From an uncultured Oscillospiraceae bacterium (GTDB taxonomy: Bacteria; Bacillota; Clostridia; Oscillospirales; Oscillospiraceae), in assembly GCA_958423465.1 (NCBI GenBank), contig CATZRD010000006.1, positions 22,099 through 86,098 on the forward strand: a DNA stretch of 64,000 nucleotides, in the 5' to 3' direction. The position numbers were made by a program, and so were the translations under genes. This document shows, piece after piece, positions 15,697 to 25,770 of the stretch (its first letter is position 1; each line of letters starts with the position of its first letter). The notes beneath the pieces are model-generated. The model worked only from the letters and a program-made list of their open reading frames with translations, was not told the origin of the DNA and made no database searches.

Positions 15697-16334
15697 TGAC
15701 GAAACAGACAAGTATGGATCTGTGGGAATGGGAGCGGTCCGCCTGGGCGGCGGGCCACACCGCCGTGTGCGGCGTGGACGAGGCCGGGGCCGGCCCCCTG
15801 GCGGGGCCGGTATACGCCGCCGCCGTGATTCTGCCCGAGGGGCTGGCGCTTCCCTGGCTGAACGACTCCAAGCAGGTGACGGCCAGACGCCGGGCCATTC
15901 TGTTCGACCAGATCCGCCAGCGGGCGCTGGCCTGGTCCGTGGCCTCCCTGCCGGCGGAGGAGATCGACCGGCTGGACATCCTCAACGCCCGGATCAGGGC
16001 CATGCAGCTGGCCATTGACGGCCTCAGCCCGGCGGCGGACTTCGCCCTCATCGACGGCAACCGGGACCACGGCAGCCGCTGCGCCGTCGTTACCCCCCAT
16101 GTGACCGTGGTCCGGGGGGACAGCCGCAGCGCCAGCGTGGCCGCCGCCTCCATTCTGGCCAAGGTCAGCCGGGACCGGTACATGGAGGAGATGGCGGCAA
16201 AATACCCCCAATACGGCTTCGACCGGCACAAGGGCTACGGCACCAGGGACCATTACGCCGCCCTGGACGCCTGGGGCCCCTGCCCCATCCACCGCCGCAG
16301 CTTCCTGAAGAAGTGGGAGGCCGGCCGTGGATGA
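15696..16334 (+). CDS. rnhB: ribonuclease HII
   Basis: It cleaves RNA in RNA-DNA hybrids and at single ribonucleotides. The 212-residue protein has the DEAGAGPLAGPVYAAAV active-site segment (D28, E29), IDGNRD near 113, and the SASVAAASILAKVSRD helix near 145-160. The ATG overlaps the rbgA stop by one base (TGATG), and a GGAGGAG lies upstream within rbgA. Its end overlaps yraN by 8 bp. Confidence 0.96.
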   Translation: MTKQTSMDLWEWERSAWAAGHTAVCGVDEAGAGPLAGPVYAAAVILPEGLALPWLNDSKQVTARRRAILFDQIRQRALAWSVASLPAEEIDRLDILNARIRAMQLAIDGLSPAADFALIDGNRDHGSRCAVVTPHVTVVRGDSRSASVAAASILAKVSRDRYMEEMAAKYPQYGFDRHKGYGTRDHYAALDAWGPCPIHRRSFLKKWEAGRG

Positions 16335-16695
16335 GCGCAGACGCCGTGGGAACGAGGGGGAGGCCGCCGCGGCGGAGTGGCTGCGGGCGCGGGGCTACCG
16401 AATCGCGGAGCGGCAGTTTCGCTGCCGGTTCGGGGAGATCGATCTCGTCGCCTGGAGCCCGGAGGGGGTCTTGTGCTTCGTGGAGGTCAAGACCCGCCGG
16501 AGCGCCGCCTTCGCGGCCCCCAGAGAGGCGGTGACGGCCGCCAAGCGGCGGCGGCTGCGGGCCGCCGCGTCCTGGTATCTGGCCCAGCGGGAGCTGGACT
16601 GCCCCTGCCGCTTCGACGTGGCGGAGGTCTACGCCGCCGCAGACGGCTCCCGGCAGAGGCCGGCGATCCACTACATCATCAGCGCGTTCCAGTGA
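16327..16695 (+). CDS. yraN: UPF0102 family protein YraN
   Basis: This 122-residue protein has the endonuclease-like fold of UPF0102, with NEGEAAAAEWL near residues 9-19, the FGEIDLVA segment near 35-42, and VEVKTRR near 52-58. The start is GTG 16327; a GGGAGG about 7 bp upstream lies inside rnhB. Its exact role is not established, but it very often follows rnhB, as here. It may be a nuclease-related protein. Confidence 0.9.
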   Translation: MDERRRRGNEGEAAAAEWLRARGYRIAERQFRCRFGEIDLVAWSPEGVLCFVEVKTRRSAAFAAPREAVTAAKRRRLRAAASWYLAQRELDCPCRFDVAEVYAAADGSRQRPAIHYIISAFQ

Positions 16696-16718
16696 GCGCG
16701 ACCCTGGAGGATACAGCT

Positions 16719-18206
16719 ATGGAATATTTGAGCACGAGAGACAAAACCCTGCGCCTCACCGCTGCCCAGGCCATCAAGATGGGCCTCAGCCGGGACGGCG
16801 GCCTCTTTACCCCCGTACAGCTCCCCACCATGGGGGCGCTGGAGGTGGAGGCCCTGCGGGGCATGGACTATCAGGGCCGGGCGGCCTATGTGATGGGGAT
16901 GTTCCTGACGGAGTTCACCTCCGAGGAGCTGGAGACCTTCGCCCGCCGGGCCTATGGCCGGGAGAAGTTCGACTGCGACGGCGTGGCCCCCCTGCGCCGG
17001 GTGGACGAAACGACCTGGTGCCTGGAGCTGTGGCACGGCCCCACCAGCGCCTTTAAGGACATGGCTCTGCAAATGCTGCCCCAGCTTCTGTCCGCCAGTC
17101 TGGAAAAGACCGGGGAGGACAAGACAGCCTGCATCCTGGTGGCCACCTCCGGCGACACCGGCAAGGCGGCCATGGAGGGGTTTGCCGACGTGCGCCAGAC
17201 CAAGATCCTGGTGTTCTACCCGGAGAACGGGGTCAGCCAGATCCAGAAGCTCCAGATGGTCACCCAGGAGGGGGCCAACGTGGGGGTCTGCGCCGTCCGG
17301 GGCAACTTCGACGACGCCCAGAACGGCGTCAAGCGCATCTTCTCCGACCCGGCCATTCGGGAGGAGCTGGCGGGCCGGGGATACTTCCTGTCCTCCGCCA
17401 ACTCCATCAACTTCGGGCGCATCCTGCCCCAGGTGGTCTACTATATCTCCGCCTACTGCGACCTGCTGAACGCCGGGGCGGTCCGGCTGGGGGACCGGGT
17501 GAACTTCTGCGTGCCCACCGGCAACTTCGGCAACATCCTGGCGGCCTACTACGCGGAGAAGATGGGCGTCCCCGTGGGGAAGCTCATCTGCGCCTCCAAC
17601 CGCAACGACGTGCTGACGGACTTTATCCGCACCGGCGTCTATGACCGCAACCGTCCCTTCCACACCACCATGAGTCCCTCCATGGACATTTTGATCTCCA
17701 GCAACCTGGAGCGGCTGCTGTTCGACCTCTCCGGCGGAGACGACGAGCTGGTCCGGCGCTATATGGCGGATCTGGCGGAGACTGGCCGGTATGAGATCTC
17801 GGAGGAGATGCGGGAAAAGCTCCAGAAGCGGTTCTGGGGCGGCTTCTGCTCCGAGGAGGAGACGTCTGCAACCATCGGCCAGCTGTACCGGGAGCGGGGG
17901 TATCTCATCGACACCCACACCGCCGTGGCGGCCAAGGTGCTGGCCGATTACCGGCGGGAGACCGGCGACGGCGCTCCCGCGGTGTTCGCCTCCACCGCCA
18001 GCCCCTACAAGTTCTGCGATAGCGTGCTCACCGCCATCGGGGAGGTTCCGGTGGCAGACAGCGTGGACCGCATCGCCCAGCTGGAGGCTGTCACCGGCGT
18101 GGCCGCCCCGAAGCGGCTGGCGGCCCTGAAGGGGAAAGCCCGCCGGTTCGGCGGCGTCGCGGACAGGGAGCGGATGGAGGACGTGGTCCTGGACTTTCTG
18201 CGGTAA
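16719..18206 (+). CDS. thrC: threonine synthase
   Basis: It converts O-phosphohomoserine to threonine with PLP. The 495-residue length and the early YLSTRDKTLRLTAAQAIKMGLSRDGGLF segments match the long (class I) form. The PLP lysine is K113 in HGPTSAFKDMAL, and ATSGDTGKAA near 145 is the phosphate-binding loop. I chose ATG 16719, preceded by CTGGAGG. It completes the pathway begun by hom and lysC 13 kb away; no thrB is in the window. It lies 23 bp after yraN. Confidence 0.96.
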   Translation: MEYLSTRDKTLRLTAAQAIKMGLSRDGGLFTPVQLPTMGALEVEALRGMDYQGRAAYVMGMFLTEFTSEELETFARRAYGREKFDCDGVAPLRRVDETTWCLELWHGPTSAFKDMALQMLPQLLSASLEKTGEDKTACILVATSGDTGKAAMEGFADVRQTKILVFYPENGVSQIQKLQMVTQEGANVGVCAVRGNFDDAQNGVKRIFSDPAIREELAGRGYFLSSANSINFGRILPQVVYYISAYCDLLNAGAVRLGDRVNFCVPTGNFGNILAAYYAEKMGVPVGKLICASNRNDVLTDFIRTGVYDRNRPFHTTMSPSMDILISSNLERLLFDLSGGDDELVRRYMADLAETGRYEISEEMREKLQKRFWGGFCSEEETSATIGQLYRERGYLIDTHTAVAAKVLADYRRETGDGAPAVFASTASPYKFCDSVLTAIGEVPVADSVDRIAQLEAVTGVAAPKRLAALKGKARRFGGVADRERMEDVVLDFLR

Positions 18207-18245
18207 CAGGCAAGAGCGCCCCTGTGGGGCGGGGAGGTGACGCGT

Positions 18246-18932
18246 TTGGCGCTGTACGCCATTGGGGACCTGCATCTGTCCCTGGCCGGGGACAAGCCGA
18301 TGGACGTGTTCGGCCCCGGCTGGGCGGACCATGTCCGCCGGCTGGAGGACGCCTTCTCACAACTGAATGACGGGGACGTGACGGTGCTCTGCGGCGACAG
18401 CTCCTGGGGGATGGACCTCAGCCAGAGCCTGGAGGACTTCCGATTTATGGACCGTCTGCCGGGGAAGAAGCTGCTGGTGAAGGGCAACCACGACTACTGG
18501 TGGAACACCGCCTCCAAGATGAAGCGCTTTTTCGCGGAGCATGAGCTGACCACCCTGGACATCCTCCACAACAACTGCTTTTTCTACGGGGATTACGCCC
18601 TGTGCGGCACCCGGGGTTGGTTCTACGAGGAGGAGGCCACCGGCCGCAACGAGAAGATGCGCGCCCGGGAGGTGGGCCGGCTGGAGGCGTCCCTCCGGGC
18701 GGCGGGGGACCGGCCCGTCCTGGCCTTCCTCCACTATCCGCCGCTGTACACCGGCTACCGCTGCCCGGAGATCGTGGAAAAGCTGGAGGAGTACCACGTG
18801 GAGCGGTGCTTCTACGGCCACCTCCACGGCTATACCCACCGCCGGGCCATCGAGGGGACCGTGGGCACGGTGGCCTACAGCCTGGTGTCTGCGGACTATC
18901 TGCGGTTTGTCCCAAAAAAAATCCTGGATTAA
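18246..18932 (+). CDS. metallophosphoesterase of unknown substrate
   Basis: The 228-residue calcineurin-like phosphoesterase shows the metal-binding motifs in order: IGDLHLSL near residues 5-12, CGDSSWG near 55, VKGNHDYWWN near 78-87, HYPP near 165, and GHLHGYTHR near 195. I chose TTG 18246 because GGGGAGG ends about 9 bp upstream and homologues usually begin MALYAI; a GTG three codons earlier directly abuts that site. The substrate is not predictable. It lies 39 bp after thrC. Confidence 0.85.
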   Translation: MALYAIGDLHLSLAGDKPMDVFGPGWADHVRRLEDAFSQLNDGDVTVLCGDSSWGMDLSQSLEDFRFMDRLPGKKLLVKGNHDYWWNTASKMKRFFAEHELTTLDILHNNCFFYGDYALCGTRGWFYEEEATGRNEKMRAREVGRLEASLRAAGDRPVLAFLHYPPLYTGYRCPEIVEKLEEYHVERCFYGHLHGYTHRRAIEGTVGTVAYSLVSADYLRFVPKKILD

Positions 18933-18944
18933 GGAAAAAAGGTC

Positions 18945-18973
18945 TGGAAATTTTCAATTTACTATGGTACAAT
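18945..18973 (+). promoter_or_regulatory. extended -10 promoter of tig
   Basis: TACAAT at 18968-18973 is preceded by TGG (extended -10), with a weak TGGAAA 17 bp upstream. The start codon is 50 bp away. Confidence 0.55.
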
Positions 18974-19022
18974 ATTAAGCTGGCTGACTGTGAGAGGCCG
19001 ACAGTAAACGGAGGATAGTAAA

Positions 19023-20426
19023 ATGAGTGTGAAAAACTGCGAGAAATTAGAGAAGAGCATGGTCGCGCTGACCGTGGAGGTGAGCGCCGCCGATTTTGAG
19101 ACCGCTATCGAGAAGGCCTATCGGAAACAGCGCGGCCGGATCCAGATGCCCGGCTTCCGTCCCGGCAAGGCGCCCCGCAAGATGATCGAGTCCATGTACG
19201 GCCCCCAGGTCTTCTATGAGGAGGCCGTCAATATCGCTCTGCCCGACGCCTACGAGGCCGCCGTCAAGGAGCAGGAGCTGAACGTGGTGGGCTATCCCCA
19301 GGTGGAGCTGCTGGATGTGGGCAAGGAGGGCTTCTCCTTCAAGGCCACCGTGGCCGTGTACCCCGAGGTGACCCTGGGCCAGTACAAGGGCCTGGAGATT
19401 CCCCGGGCTGAGGTGAAGGTCTCCGCCGCCGACGTCACCGCCCGCCTGAAGGAGATGGCCGAGCGCAACAGCCGCATGGCCAGCGTGGACCGCCCGGTGG
19501 AGAAGGGCGACACTGCCAACATCGATTTCGAGGGCTTTGACCACGGCGTGCCCTTCGACGGCGGCAAGGGCGAGGACCACGATCTGGAGATCGGCTCCGG
19601 CAGCTTTGTTCCCGGCTTTGAGGATCAGCTCATCGGTATGTCCGCCGGCGAGGAGAAGGATATCGACATCACCTTCCCCGAGAACTACCACGAGAGCCTG
19701 GCCGGCAAGGCCGTTGTCTTCCATGTGAAGGTCAACGCCGTGAAGGTCAAGGAGGTCCCCGCCATCGACGACGAGTTCGCCAAGGACGTCAGCGAGTTCG
19801 ACACCCTGGCCGAGCTGAAGAAGGACGTGAAGGCCAAGCTCACCGCCGAGCGGGAGGAGGCCGCCAAGCAGGCCTTTGAGGATATCGCCATGGAGAAGGT
19901 GGCCGAGGGCATCACCGCCGACATCCCCGACGCCATGGTGGACGAGCAGGCCGCCGCTCTGGTGGAGAATTTCAAGCGCCAGGTCCAGTCCCAGGGCATC
20001 TCCTACGAGCAGTACCTGAAGATGACCGGCGTGGACGAGAAGGCCATGGCGGAGCAGGCCCATGAGCCCGCCCTGCGGCAGGTGCGGATGGATCTGGCTC
20101 TGGCCGCCGTCATCAAGGCCGAGGGCATCGAGGCCGCCGACGAGGACGTGGAGGCGGAGTACGCCAGAATGGCCAAGCAGTACGGCATGGAGGCCGATCA
20201 GCTGAAGAAGTACATCGACGCCGGCATGGTCCGCGAGCAGGTGCTGCGGAGCAAGGCCATCGCCGTCGTGGTGGACAGCGCCGTGGCGGTGAAGCCCGCC
20301 GAGGACGGAGAGGAGAAGCCCAAGGCCAAAAAGACCGCCAAGAAGGCCAAGAAGGCTGAGGACGCTGAGACCGCCGAGAACGTCGAGGCTCCCGACGGGG
20401 AGACCGCTCCGGAGGCCCAGGCGTAA
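19023..20426 (+). CDS. tig: trigger factor, ribosome-associated chaperone
   Basis: It binds nascent chains at the ribosome exit. The 467-residue protein has the ribosome-binding N-domain with GFRPGKAPRKMIE near 40-53, an FKBP-type prolyl isomerase domain near 155-240 (GDTANIDFEGF), and the alpha-helical C-domain to about 420. A Lys/Glu/Ala-rich tail (about 425-467) extends beyond the usual end. The GGAGG 7 bp before ATG sets the start. It precedes clpP-clpX-lon, the common Firmicute order. Confidence 0.97.
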   Translation: MSVKNCEKLEKSMVALTVEVSAADFETAIEKAYRKQRGRIQMPGFRPGKAPRKMIESMYGPQVFYEEAVNIALPDAYEAAVKEQELNVVGYPQVELLDVGKEGFSFKATVAVYPEVTLGQYKGLEIPRAEVKVSAADVTARLKEMAERNSRMASVDRPVEKGDTANIDFEGFDHGVPFDGGKGEDHDLEIGSGSFVPGFEDQLIGMSAGEEKDIDITFPENYHESLAGKAVVFHVKVNAVKVKEVPAIDDEFAKDVSEFDTLAELKKDVKAKLTAEREEAAKQAFEDIAMEKVAEGITADIPDAMVDEQAAALVENFKRQVQSQGISYEQYLKMTGVDEKAMAEQAHEPALRQVRMDLALAAVIKAEGIEAADEDVEAEYARMAKQYGMEADQLKKYIDAGMVREQVLRSKAIAVVVDSAVAVKPAEDGEEKPKAKKTAKKAKKAEDAETAENVEAPDGETAPEAQA

Positions 20427-20570
20427 AAGAGCCGGGAGAAACCGCGCCCAGGTATGAAACAGGCCGGAACCTGGATATGATAGCCGGAGAGGGGCCGAAG
20501 GGCCCGTGTGTGGGTTCCGCCGCGGCGCGGCGGGGGAGAGTTCCTTTATTTCATCAGGAGGTTTATGACT

Positions 20571-21161
20571 ATGAGTTTGGTTCCCTATGTTGTGGAGCAG
20601 ACCAGCCGGGGCGAGCGTTCCTACGATATTTTTTCCCGGCTGCTCAATGACCGCATCGTCTTTCTGGGAGAAGAGGTGAACTCCGCCTCCGCCAGCATCG
20701 TGGTGGCTGAGCTGCTGTATCTGGAGGCCCAGGACCCGGATAAGGACATCCAGATGTATATCAACAGCCCCGGCGGCTCCATCACCGACGGCATGGCCAT
20801 CTACGACACCATGCAGTATATCAAGTGCGACGTGTCCACCATCTGCGTGGGCATGGCGGCCTCCATGGCGTCCTTCCTGCTGGCCGCCGGCGCCAAGGGC
20901 AAGCGGCTGGCTCTGCCCAACAGCGAGATCCTCATCCACCAGCCCCTCATTGGCGGCGGCGGGATCTCCGGCCAGACCACCGACGTGAAGATCCACGCCG
21001 ACCACCTGGTCTATACCCGGGAGAAGATGAACCGCCTGCTGAGCCAGATGACCGGGCAGAGCCTGGAGACCATCCAGCGGGATACGGAGCGGGACAACTA
21101 TCTGACCGCCCAGCAGGCCCTGGACTACGGCCTGGTGGACAAGGTGATCGCGAACCGGTAA
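20571..21161 (+). CDS. clpP: ATP-dependent Clp protease proteolytic subunit
   Basis: The 196-residue serine protease has the catalytic S98 in [10 protein letters not shown] and H123 in LIHQPL, with the aspartate near residue 172, and the YINSPGGS loop near 63-70. I chose ATG 20571, 9 bp after AGGAGG; ATG 20565 is only 3 bp from that site. It assembles as 14-mers that degrade proteins fed by ClpX, encoded 26 bp downstream. The 144-bp gap before it holds a TATGAT with no good -35 and no recognisable CtsR or CIRCE element. Confidence 0.98.
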   Translation: MSLVPYVVEQTSRGERSYDIFSRLLNDRIVFLGEEVNSASASIVVAELLYLEAQDPDKDIQMYINSPGGSITDGMAIYDTMQYIKCDVSTICVGMAASMASFLLAAGAKGKRLALPNSEILIHQPLIGGGGISGQTTDVKIHADHLVYTREKMNRLLSQMTGQSLETIQRDTERDNYLTAQQALDYGLVDKVIANR

Positions 21162-21187
21162 GCCCGGTAGGAGGACAAGAGGAACTC

Positions 21188-22459
21188 ATGAGCGAAGAAA
21201 CAAAGCGGACCCTGCGGTGCAGCTTCTGCGGCCGCCGGGAGAACGAGGTCCATCGGATGTTCAACGGCGGCATGGGCGGCTGTATCTGCGACGAGTGCGT
21301 CCAGCTGTGCATGAGCCTGATGGCCGACGACGCCGACCGCCCCGTGCTCCAGGGGGAGGCCCCGGAGCGTCTGCCCACCCCCCGGGAGATCAAGGAGGTC
21401 CTGGATCAGTACGTCATCGGTCAGGAGAGCGCCAAGGTGGCCCTGAGCGTGTCGGTCTATAACCACTACAAGCGGATCTACTACGGCGGCGGCGAGGATG
21501 TGGAGCTGCAGAAGAGCAATATCCTGATGATCGGCCCCACGGGCAGCGGCAAGACCCTCTTTGCCCAGACCCTGGCCCGGGTGCTTCAGGTGCCCTTTGC
21601 CATCGCCGACGCCACCACCCTTACCGAGGCGGGCTATGTGGGCGACGACGTGGAGAATATTTTGCTGCGGCTGCTCCAGGCGGCGGACTACGACGTGGAC
21701 CTGGCGGAGCGGGGCATCATCTATGTGGACGAGATCGACAAGATCGCCCGCAAGAGCGAGAATACCTCCATCACCCGGGACGTCAGCGGCGAGGGCGTGC
21801 AGCAGGCCCTGCTGAAGATCCTGGAGGGCACGGTGGCCAATGTTCCCCCCCAGGGCGGCCGCAAGCACCCCCACCAGGAGTTCATTCAGATCAATACCCG
21901 GAACATTCTGTTTATCTGCGGCGGCGCCTTCGACGGCATCGACAAGATCATCGAGCGGCGCACCGACAAGCGGGGCATCGGCTTTGATTCCCAGCTCCAG
22001 TCCAAGAAGGAGCGGGATCTGGGCGCCATCCTCAAGGAGGTGCAGCCCCACGACCTGCTGAAATTCGGCATCATCCCCGAGCTGGTGGGCCGCCTGCCGG
22101 TGATCGCGCCCCTGGACTCCCTGAAGCGGGAGGATCTGGTGCGGATCCTGACCGAGCCGAAAAACGCCCTGGTGCGGCAGTATGAGAAGCTCTTCAGCTA
22201 CGATCATGTGGAGCTGGAGTTTGCCGCGGGCGCGCTGGAGGCGGTGGCGGACAAGGCCGTGGAGCGCAACATCGGCGCCCGGGGCCTCCGGGCTGTCATG
22301 GAGGGCATCCTGACGGAGATCATGTTCGATATCCCCTCCGATCCCACCGTGGAGAAGGTGGTGGTGACGCCCGCCTGCGTCCGGGGAGAGCGGGGGCCGG
22401 ACATCGTTCGGGGCCAGAGCCGGGAGCAGCGCCTCCCCAACCGGGGCACCGCCTCCTGA
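21188..22459 (+). CDS. clpX: ATP-dependent Clp protease ATP-binding subunit ClpX
   Basis: This 423-residue AAA+ unfoldase has an N-terminal zinc-binding domain with C11/C14 and C34/C37, Walker A GPTGSGKT near 116-123, and Walker B YVDEIDK near 183. It unfolds substrates and passes them to ClpP. The start ATG 21188 has AGAGGA upstream. It is in the clpP-clpX-lon cluster and presumably cotranscribed with clpP. Confidence 0.98.
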   Translation: MSEETKRTLRCSFCGRRENEVHRMFNGGMGGCICDECVQLCMSLMADDADRPVLQGEAPERLPTPREIKEVLDQYVIGQESAKVALSVSVYNHYKRIYYGGGEDVELQKSNILMIGPTGSGKTLFAQTLARVLQVPFAIADATTLTEAGYVGDDVENILLRLLQAADYDVDLAERGIIYVDEIDKIARKSENTSITRDVSGEGVQQALLKILEGTVANVPPQGGRKHPHQEFIQINTRNILFICGGAFDGIDKIIERRTDKRGIGFDSQLQSKKERDLGAILKEVQPHDLLKFGIIPELVGRLPVIAPLDSLKREDLVRILTEPKNALVRQYEKLFSYDHVELEFAAGALEAVADKAVERNIGARGLRAVMEGILTEIMFDIPSDPTVEKVVVTPACVRGERGPDIVRGQSREQRLPNRGTAS

Positions 22460-22479
22460 CGGCTTCAAAAAGGTAACAC

Positions 22480-22510
22480 GGAAAGGGGGGCGTGCCGCGT
22501 CCCCCTTTCC
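22480..22510 (+). other. hairpin between clpX and lon
   Basis: A 10-bp perfect inverted repeat (22480-22489 with 22501-22510, 11-nt loop) ends 20 bp before the lon ATG and close to its ribosome site. There is no U-tract, so it may attenuate, protect or process the message rather than terminate it. Confidence 0.45.
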
Positions 22511-22530
22511 TGATGAAGGAGACCCAAGCT

Positions 22531-24930
22531 ATGGAACATACCAATCAGAATTTACCCATCCTGGCGCTGCGGGGACTGACTATCTTCCCCGGCTGTATCC
22601 TCAGCTTTGACGTGGAGCGGGAGATATCCATCCGCGCTCTGGAGCGGGCCATGGAGTCCGACCAGCGGATCTTCCTGGTGGCCCAGCGGGAGGCCGGGGT
22701 CCAGATCCCCGGGGAGGACGACCTGTACGCTGTGGGCACCGTATCCGTGGTGCGTCAGATCCTGCGGGTCAGCGAGACCGCCGTCCGGGTGATGATGGAG
22801 GGCCGCGCCCGGGCCCGGCTGCGCCGGCTGTGGCAGTCGGAGCCGTACCTTCAGGGCAACGTGGAGCTGCTGGCGGAGGGCGGGACCCATGTGGCGGAGA
22901 ACCACCTGGAGGCCCTGCTGCGCCAGACCTATACCAATTTCAACGAGTACGCATCCCAGGCCCCCCGGATGAACGGCGACGTGGTCTCCGCGGTGCTGGA
23001 GGACCGGGACCCGGGACATCTGGCGGACTTTATCGCCCAGAACATCCCCCTGCGCCATCAGGACAAGCAGGCCGTTCTGGAGGAGCTGCGCCCCGTCATC
23101 CGCCTCAGAAAGGTCAACGAGCTGCTGGCCCGGGAGGCGGAGGTCCTCTCCTGTGAGCAGGAGCTGGAGGGCAAGATCCGCCGCCAGCTGGGCCAGGTCC
23201 AGCGGGACCATATCATCCGGGAGCAGATCCGCCTGCTCCAGCAGGAGCTGGGGGAGGACGAGAACAGCGAGCTGGACGAGTACCGGGACCGGATCGGCCA
23301 GCTGAAGCTCACCGAGGAGGTCCGCGGCAAGCTCCTCAAAGAGGTGGACCGGCTGGCCAAGCAGCCCTTCGCCAGCGCCGAGGCGTCGGTGATCCGCAAC
23401 TATCTGGACGTGTGCCTGGAGATGCCCTGGGGCGTGGAGACCCGGGAGCGGGCCAGCGTGGCCGCCGCCAAAAAGATCCTGGACCGGGACCACTTCGGCC
23501 TTGAGAAGGTGAAGGAGCGCATCCTGGAGTTCATCGCCGTGCGCCAGCGGAACCCGGAGGCCAAAGGCCAGATCATCTGTCTGGTGGGACCTCCCGGCGT
23601 GGGCAAGACCTCCGTGGCCATTTCCGTGGCCAGGGCGCTGAACCGGAAGCTGGCCCGGCTGAGTCTGGGCGGCGTCCGGGACGAGGCGGACATCCGGGGC
23701 CACCGCAAGACCTATGTGGGGGCCATGCCCGGCCGCATCGTCACCGCCATTGCCCAGAGCGGTACGATGAACCCCCTGCTGCTGCTGGATGAGATCGACA
23801 AAATGGGCAGCGACTACCGGGGGGACCCCTCCGCCGCTATGCTGGAGGTGCTGGACAGCGAGCAGAACTACGCCTTCCGGGACCATTTCCTGGAGATCCC
23901 CCTGGACCTGCGGAAGGTGCTGTTCATCACCACCGCCAACACCACCTCCACCATTCCCCGGCCTCTGCTGGATCGGATGGAGGTCATTGAGCTGGGCAGC
24001 TACACCGATGAGGAAAAGCTGGCCATCGCCAAACAGTACCTGCTGCCCAAGCAGATGAAGGAGCACGGCCTGACCCGGAACAGCCTGCGGGTCAGCGACG
24101 AGGCCATCCGGGCCGTGATCTCCGGCTATACCCGGGAGTCCGGGGTCCGCTCCCTGGAGCGGCAGATGGCCGCCCTGTGCCGCAAGGCGGATATGCGTCT
24201 GGTGACAGGACCTGTAAAGCGAATTACCGTTACAGAGAATGATCTGGAGGACTTTCTGGGTGTCCGGCGGTTTCTGCCTCCGGCGCTGGAGAGGGACCCG
24301 GTGGGCGTGGTCAACGGCCTGGCCTGGACCGAGGTGGGCGGCGAGCTGCTGGAGGTGGAGGTCAATGTGATGGACGGCTCCGGCAAGCTGGAGCTCACCG
24401 GGAACCTGGGGGATGTGATGAAGGAGTCCGCCCACGCCGCCATCAGCTGCATCCGCAGCCGGGCGGGCCAGCTGGGGATAGACCCGGACTTCTATAAGAC
24501 CCGGGACATCCACATCCACTTCCCGGAGGGAGCGGTGCCCAAGGACGGACCCTCCGCCGGAATTGCCATCACCACCGCCGTGGTCTCCGCTCTCACAGAC
24601 CGGCGGGTCCGCTCCGACGTGGCCATGACCGGCGAGGTGACCCTTCGGGGCCGGGTGCTGGCCATCGGCGGCCTGAAGGAAAAGACCATGGCGGCCAAGC
24701 GCAGCGGCATCCGCACGGTGATCCTTCCCCGGGAAAACCAGCGGGATCTGGCGGACATCGACCCGGTGGTCCGACAGAGCCTGCGCTTCGTGCCGGTGGA
24801 CGATGTGGGCGCCGTGCTGGCGGAGGCCCTGTGTCCCGTCCAGGCCCAGCCGCCCCAGAAAGAGGAGACGCAGGCCGTCCCATTCCTTGTTTCATCTGGG
24901 ACTGTAAAGGAAAATCCCTTGTGTCAGTAA
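22531..24930 (+). CDS. lon: ATP-dependent protease La (Lon)
   Basis: This 799-residue protease has the N-terminal substrate-binding domain (about 8-205, [14 protein letters not shown] start), a coiled segment, an AAA+ module with Walker A GPPGVGKT near 353-360 and LLLDEIDKM near 418, and a C-terminal serine-lysine protease domain (S675 in PKDGPSAG, K718 in GGLKEK). I chose ATG 22531 from homologue starts; AAGGAG lies upstream. A roughly 30-residue tail after the protease domain ends in KENPLCQ. It follows clpX by 71 bp and precedes engB. Confidence 0.98.
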   Translation: MEHTNQNLPILALRGLTIFPGCILSFDVEREISIRALERAMESDQRIFLVAQREAGVQIPGEDDLYAVGTVSVVRQILRVSETAVRVMMEGRARARLRRLWQSEPYLQGNVELLAEGGTHVAENHLEALLRQTYTNFNEYASQAPRMNGDVVSAVLEDRDPGHLADFIAQNIPLRHQDKQAVLEELRPVIRLRKVNELLAREAEVLSCEQELEGKIRRQLGQVQRDHIIREQIRLLQQELGEDENSELDEYRDRIGQLKLTEEVRGKLLKEVDRLAKQPFASAEASVIRNYLDVCLEMPWGVETRERASVAAAKKILDRDHFGLEKVKERILEFIAVRQRNPEAKGQIICLVGPPGVGKTSVAISVARALNRKLARLSLGGVRDEADIRGHRKTYVGAMPGRIVTAIAQSGTMNPLLLLDEIDKMGSDYRGDPSAAMLEVLDSEQNYAFRDHFLEIPLDLRKVLFITTANTTSTIPRPLLDRMEVIELGSYTDEEKLAIAKQYLLPKQMKEHGLTRNSLRVSDEAIRAVISGYTRESGVRSLERQMAALCRKADMRLVTGPVKRITVTENDLEDFLGVRRFLPPALERDPVGVVNGLAWTEVGGELLEVEVNVMDGSGKLELTGNLGDVMKESAHAAISCIRSRAGQLGIDPDFYKTRDIHIHFPEGAVPKDGPSAGIAITTAVVSALTDRRVRSDVAMTGEVTLRGRVLAIGGLKEKTMAAKRSGIRTVILPRENQRDLADIDPVVRQSLRFVPVDDVGAVLAEALCPVQAQPPQKEETQAVPFLVSSGTVKENPLCQ

Positions 24931-24984
24931 GACTACATAACCGCCGCCGGCGGTCCGCTGCCGCGGGAGAAAGGAGACCCGCTT

Positions 24985-25575
24985 ATGGCGATCAACTTTC
25001 AAAAGACTGACTTTGTGCTCTCCGCCGCCGGGCCGGAGGCGTTTCTCCGGGACGGACGGCCCCAGATCGCCTTTGCCGGCCGGTCCAATGTGGGGAAAAG
25101 CTCGGTCATCAACCGCCTGGTGAATCGAAAGAACTTCGCCCGGGTGGGGGCCTCCCCGGGAAAGACCGCCCAGATCAACTACTTCCGGGTGGACGGCGCG
25201 GCCTATCTGGTGGATCTGCCGGGGTACGGCTACGCCAAGGTCTCCAAGGCGGAGCGGGACCGGTGGGGCCGGCTGATGGAGGCGTACTTCGCCTCTGGCC
25301 TCATCACGCTGGGGGTCATGATCGTGGACGCCCGGCACAAGCCCACCGCCGACGACGTGACCATGGCGAATTGGTTCTATGACACCGGCTGCCCGCTGAT
25401 CGTGGCGGCCAACAAGCTGGACAAGCTGAAAAAGCGGGAGATCGAGCCGAATATGGCCCTGATTCGAAAGACCCTCTCCCTGCGGGAGGGGGACGTACTG
25501 GTGCCCTTCTCCGCGGAGACCGGCGACGGCAGGGAGGAGCTGCTGGCTCTGCTGGAGCGGGCGCTGGAGAGCTGA
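24985..25575 (+). CDS. engB: ribosome biogenesis GTP-binding protein YsxC/EngB
   Basis: The 196-residue GTPase acts in 50S subunit assembly. It has G1 GRSNVGKSS near 32-40, G3 DLPGYGYA near 78-85, and G4 NKLD near 142-145. AAAGGAG precedes the ATG. The lon-engB order is conserved in Firmicutes. It is followed by a terminator, so it closes the tig/clp/lon block. Confidence 0.97.
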   Translation: MAINFQKTDFVLSAAGPEAFLRDGRPQIAFAGRSNVGKSSVINRLVNRKNFARVGASPGKTAQINYFRVDGAAYLVDLPGYGYAKVSKAERDRWGRLMEAYFASGLITLGVMIVDARHKPTADDVTMANWFYDTGCPLIVAANKLDKLKKREIEPNMALIRKTLSLREGDVLVPFSAETGDGREELLALLERALES

Positions 25576-25586
25576 CGGCGGCGCGA

Positions 25587-25621
25587 GGACAGACGGCGGA
25601 GGGCCGTCTGTCCTTTTCCTT
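25587..25621 (+). terminator. intrinsic terminator after engB
   Basis: A 10-bp perfect stem (25587-25596 with 25604-25613) is followed by TTTTCCTT. Confidence 0.85.
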
Positions 25622-25695
25622 ATGGCGGGGAGCGGGCCATTCGACAGAAGCAGCGAAGAAATTTCCGGTGTTCTGACAAAATTTACAAATACTAC

Positions 25696-25724
25696 TTTTC
25701 AAACGCGTCAAAATATATTAGAAT
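25696..25724 (+). promoter_or_regulatory. probable SigA promoter of the pyrH operon
   Basis: TAGAAT (25719-25724) lies in an AT-rich stretch with a weak TTTTCA 17 bp upstream. It is the only promoter-like element in the 195-bp gap before pyrH. Confidence 0.45.
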
Positions 25725-25770
25725 AGAGGACAGTGCAAAGCCCCAAAACGACGAGCATAGGAGGTCCCCC

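Noticed and set aside
20427..20570. CtsR or CIRCE heat-shock operator upstream of clpP
   Set aside because: I saw neither the heptad direct repeats of CtsR nor the CIRCE inverted repeat; only a lone TATGAT at 20476 without a good -35.
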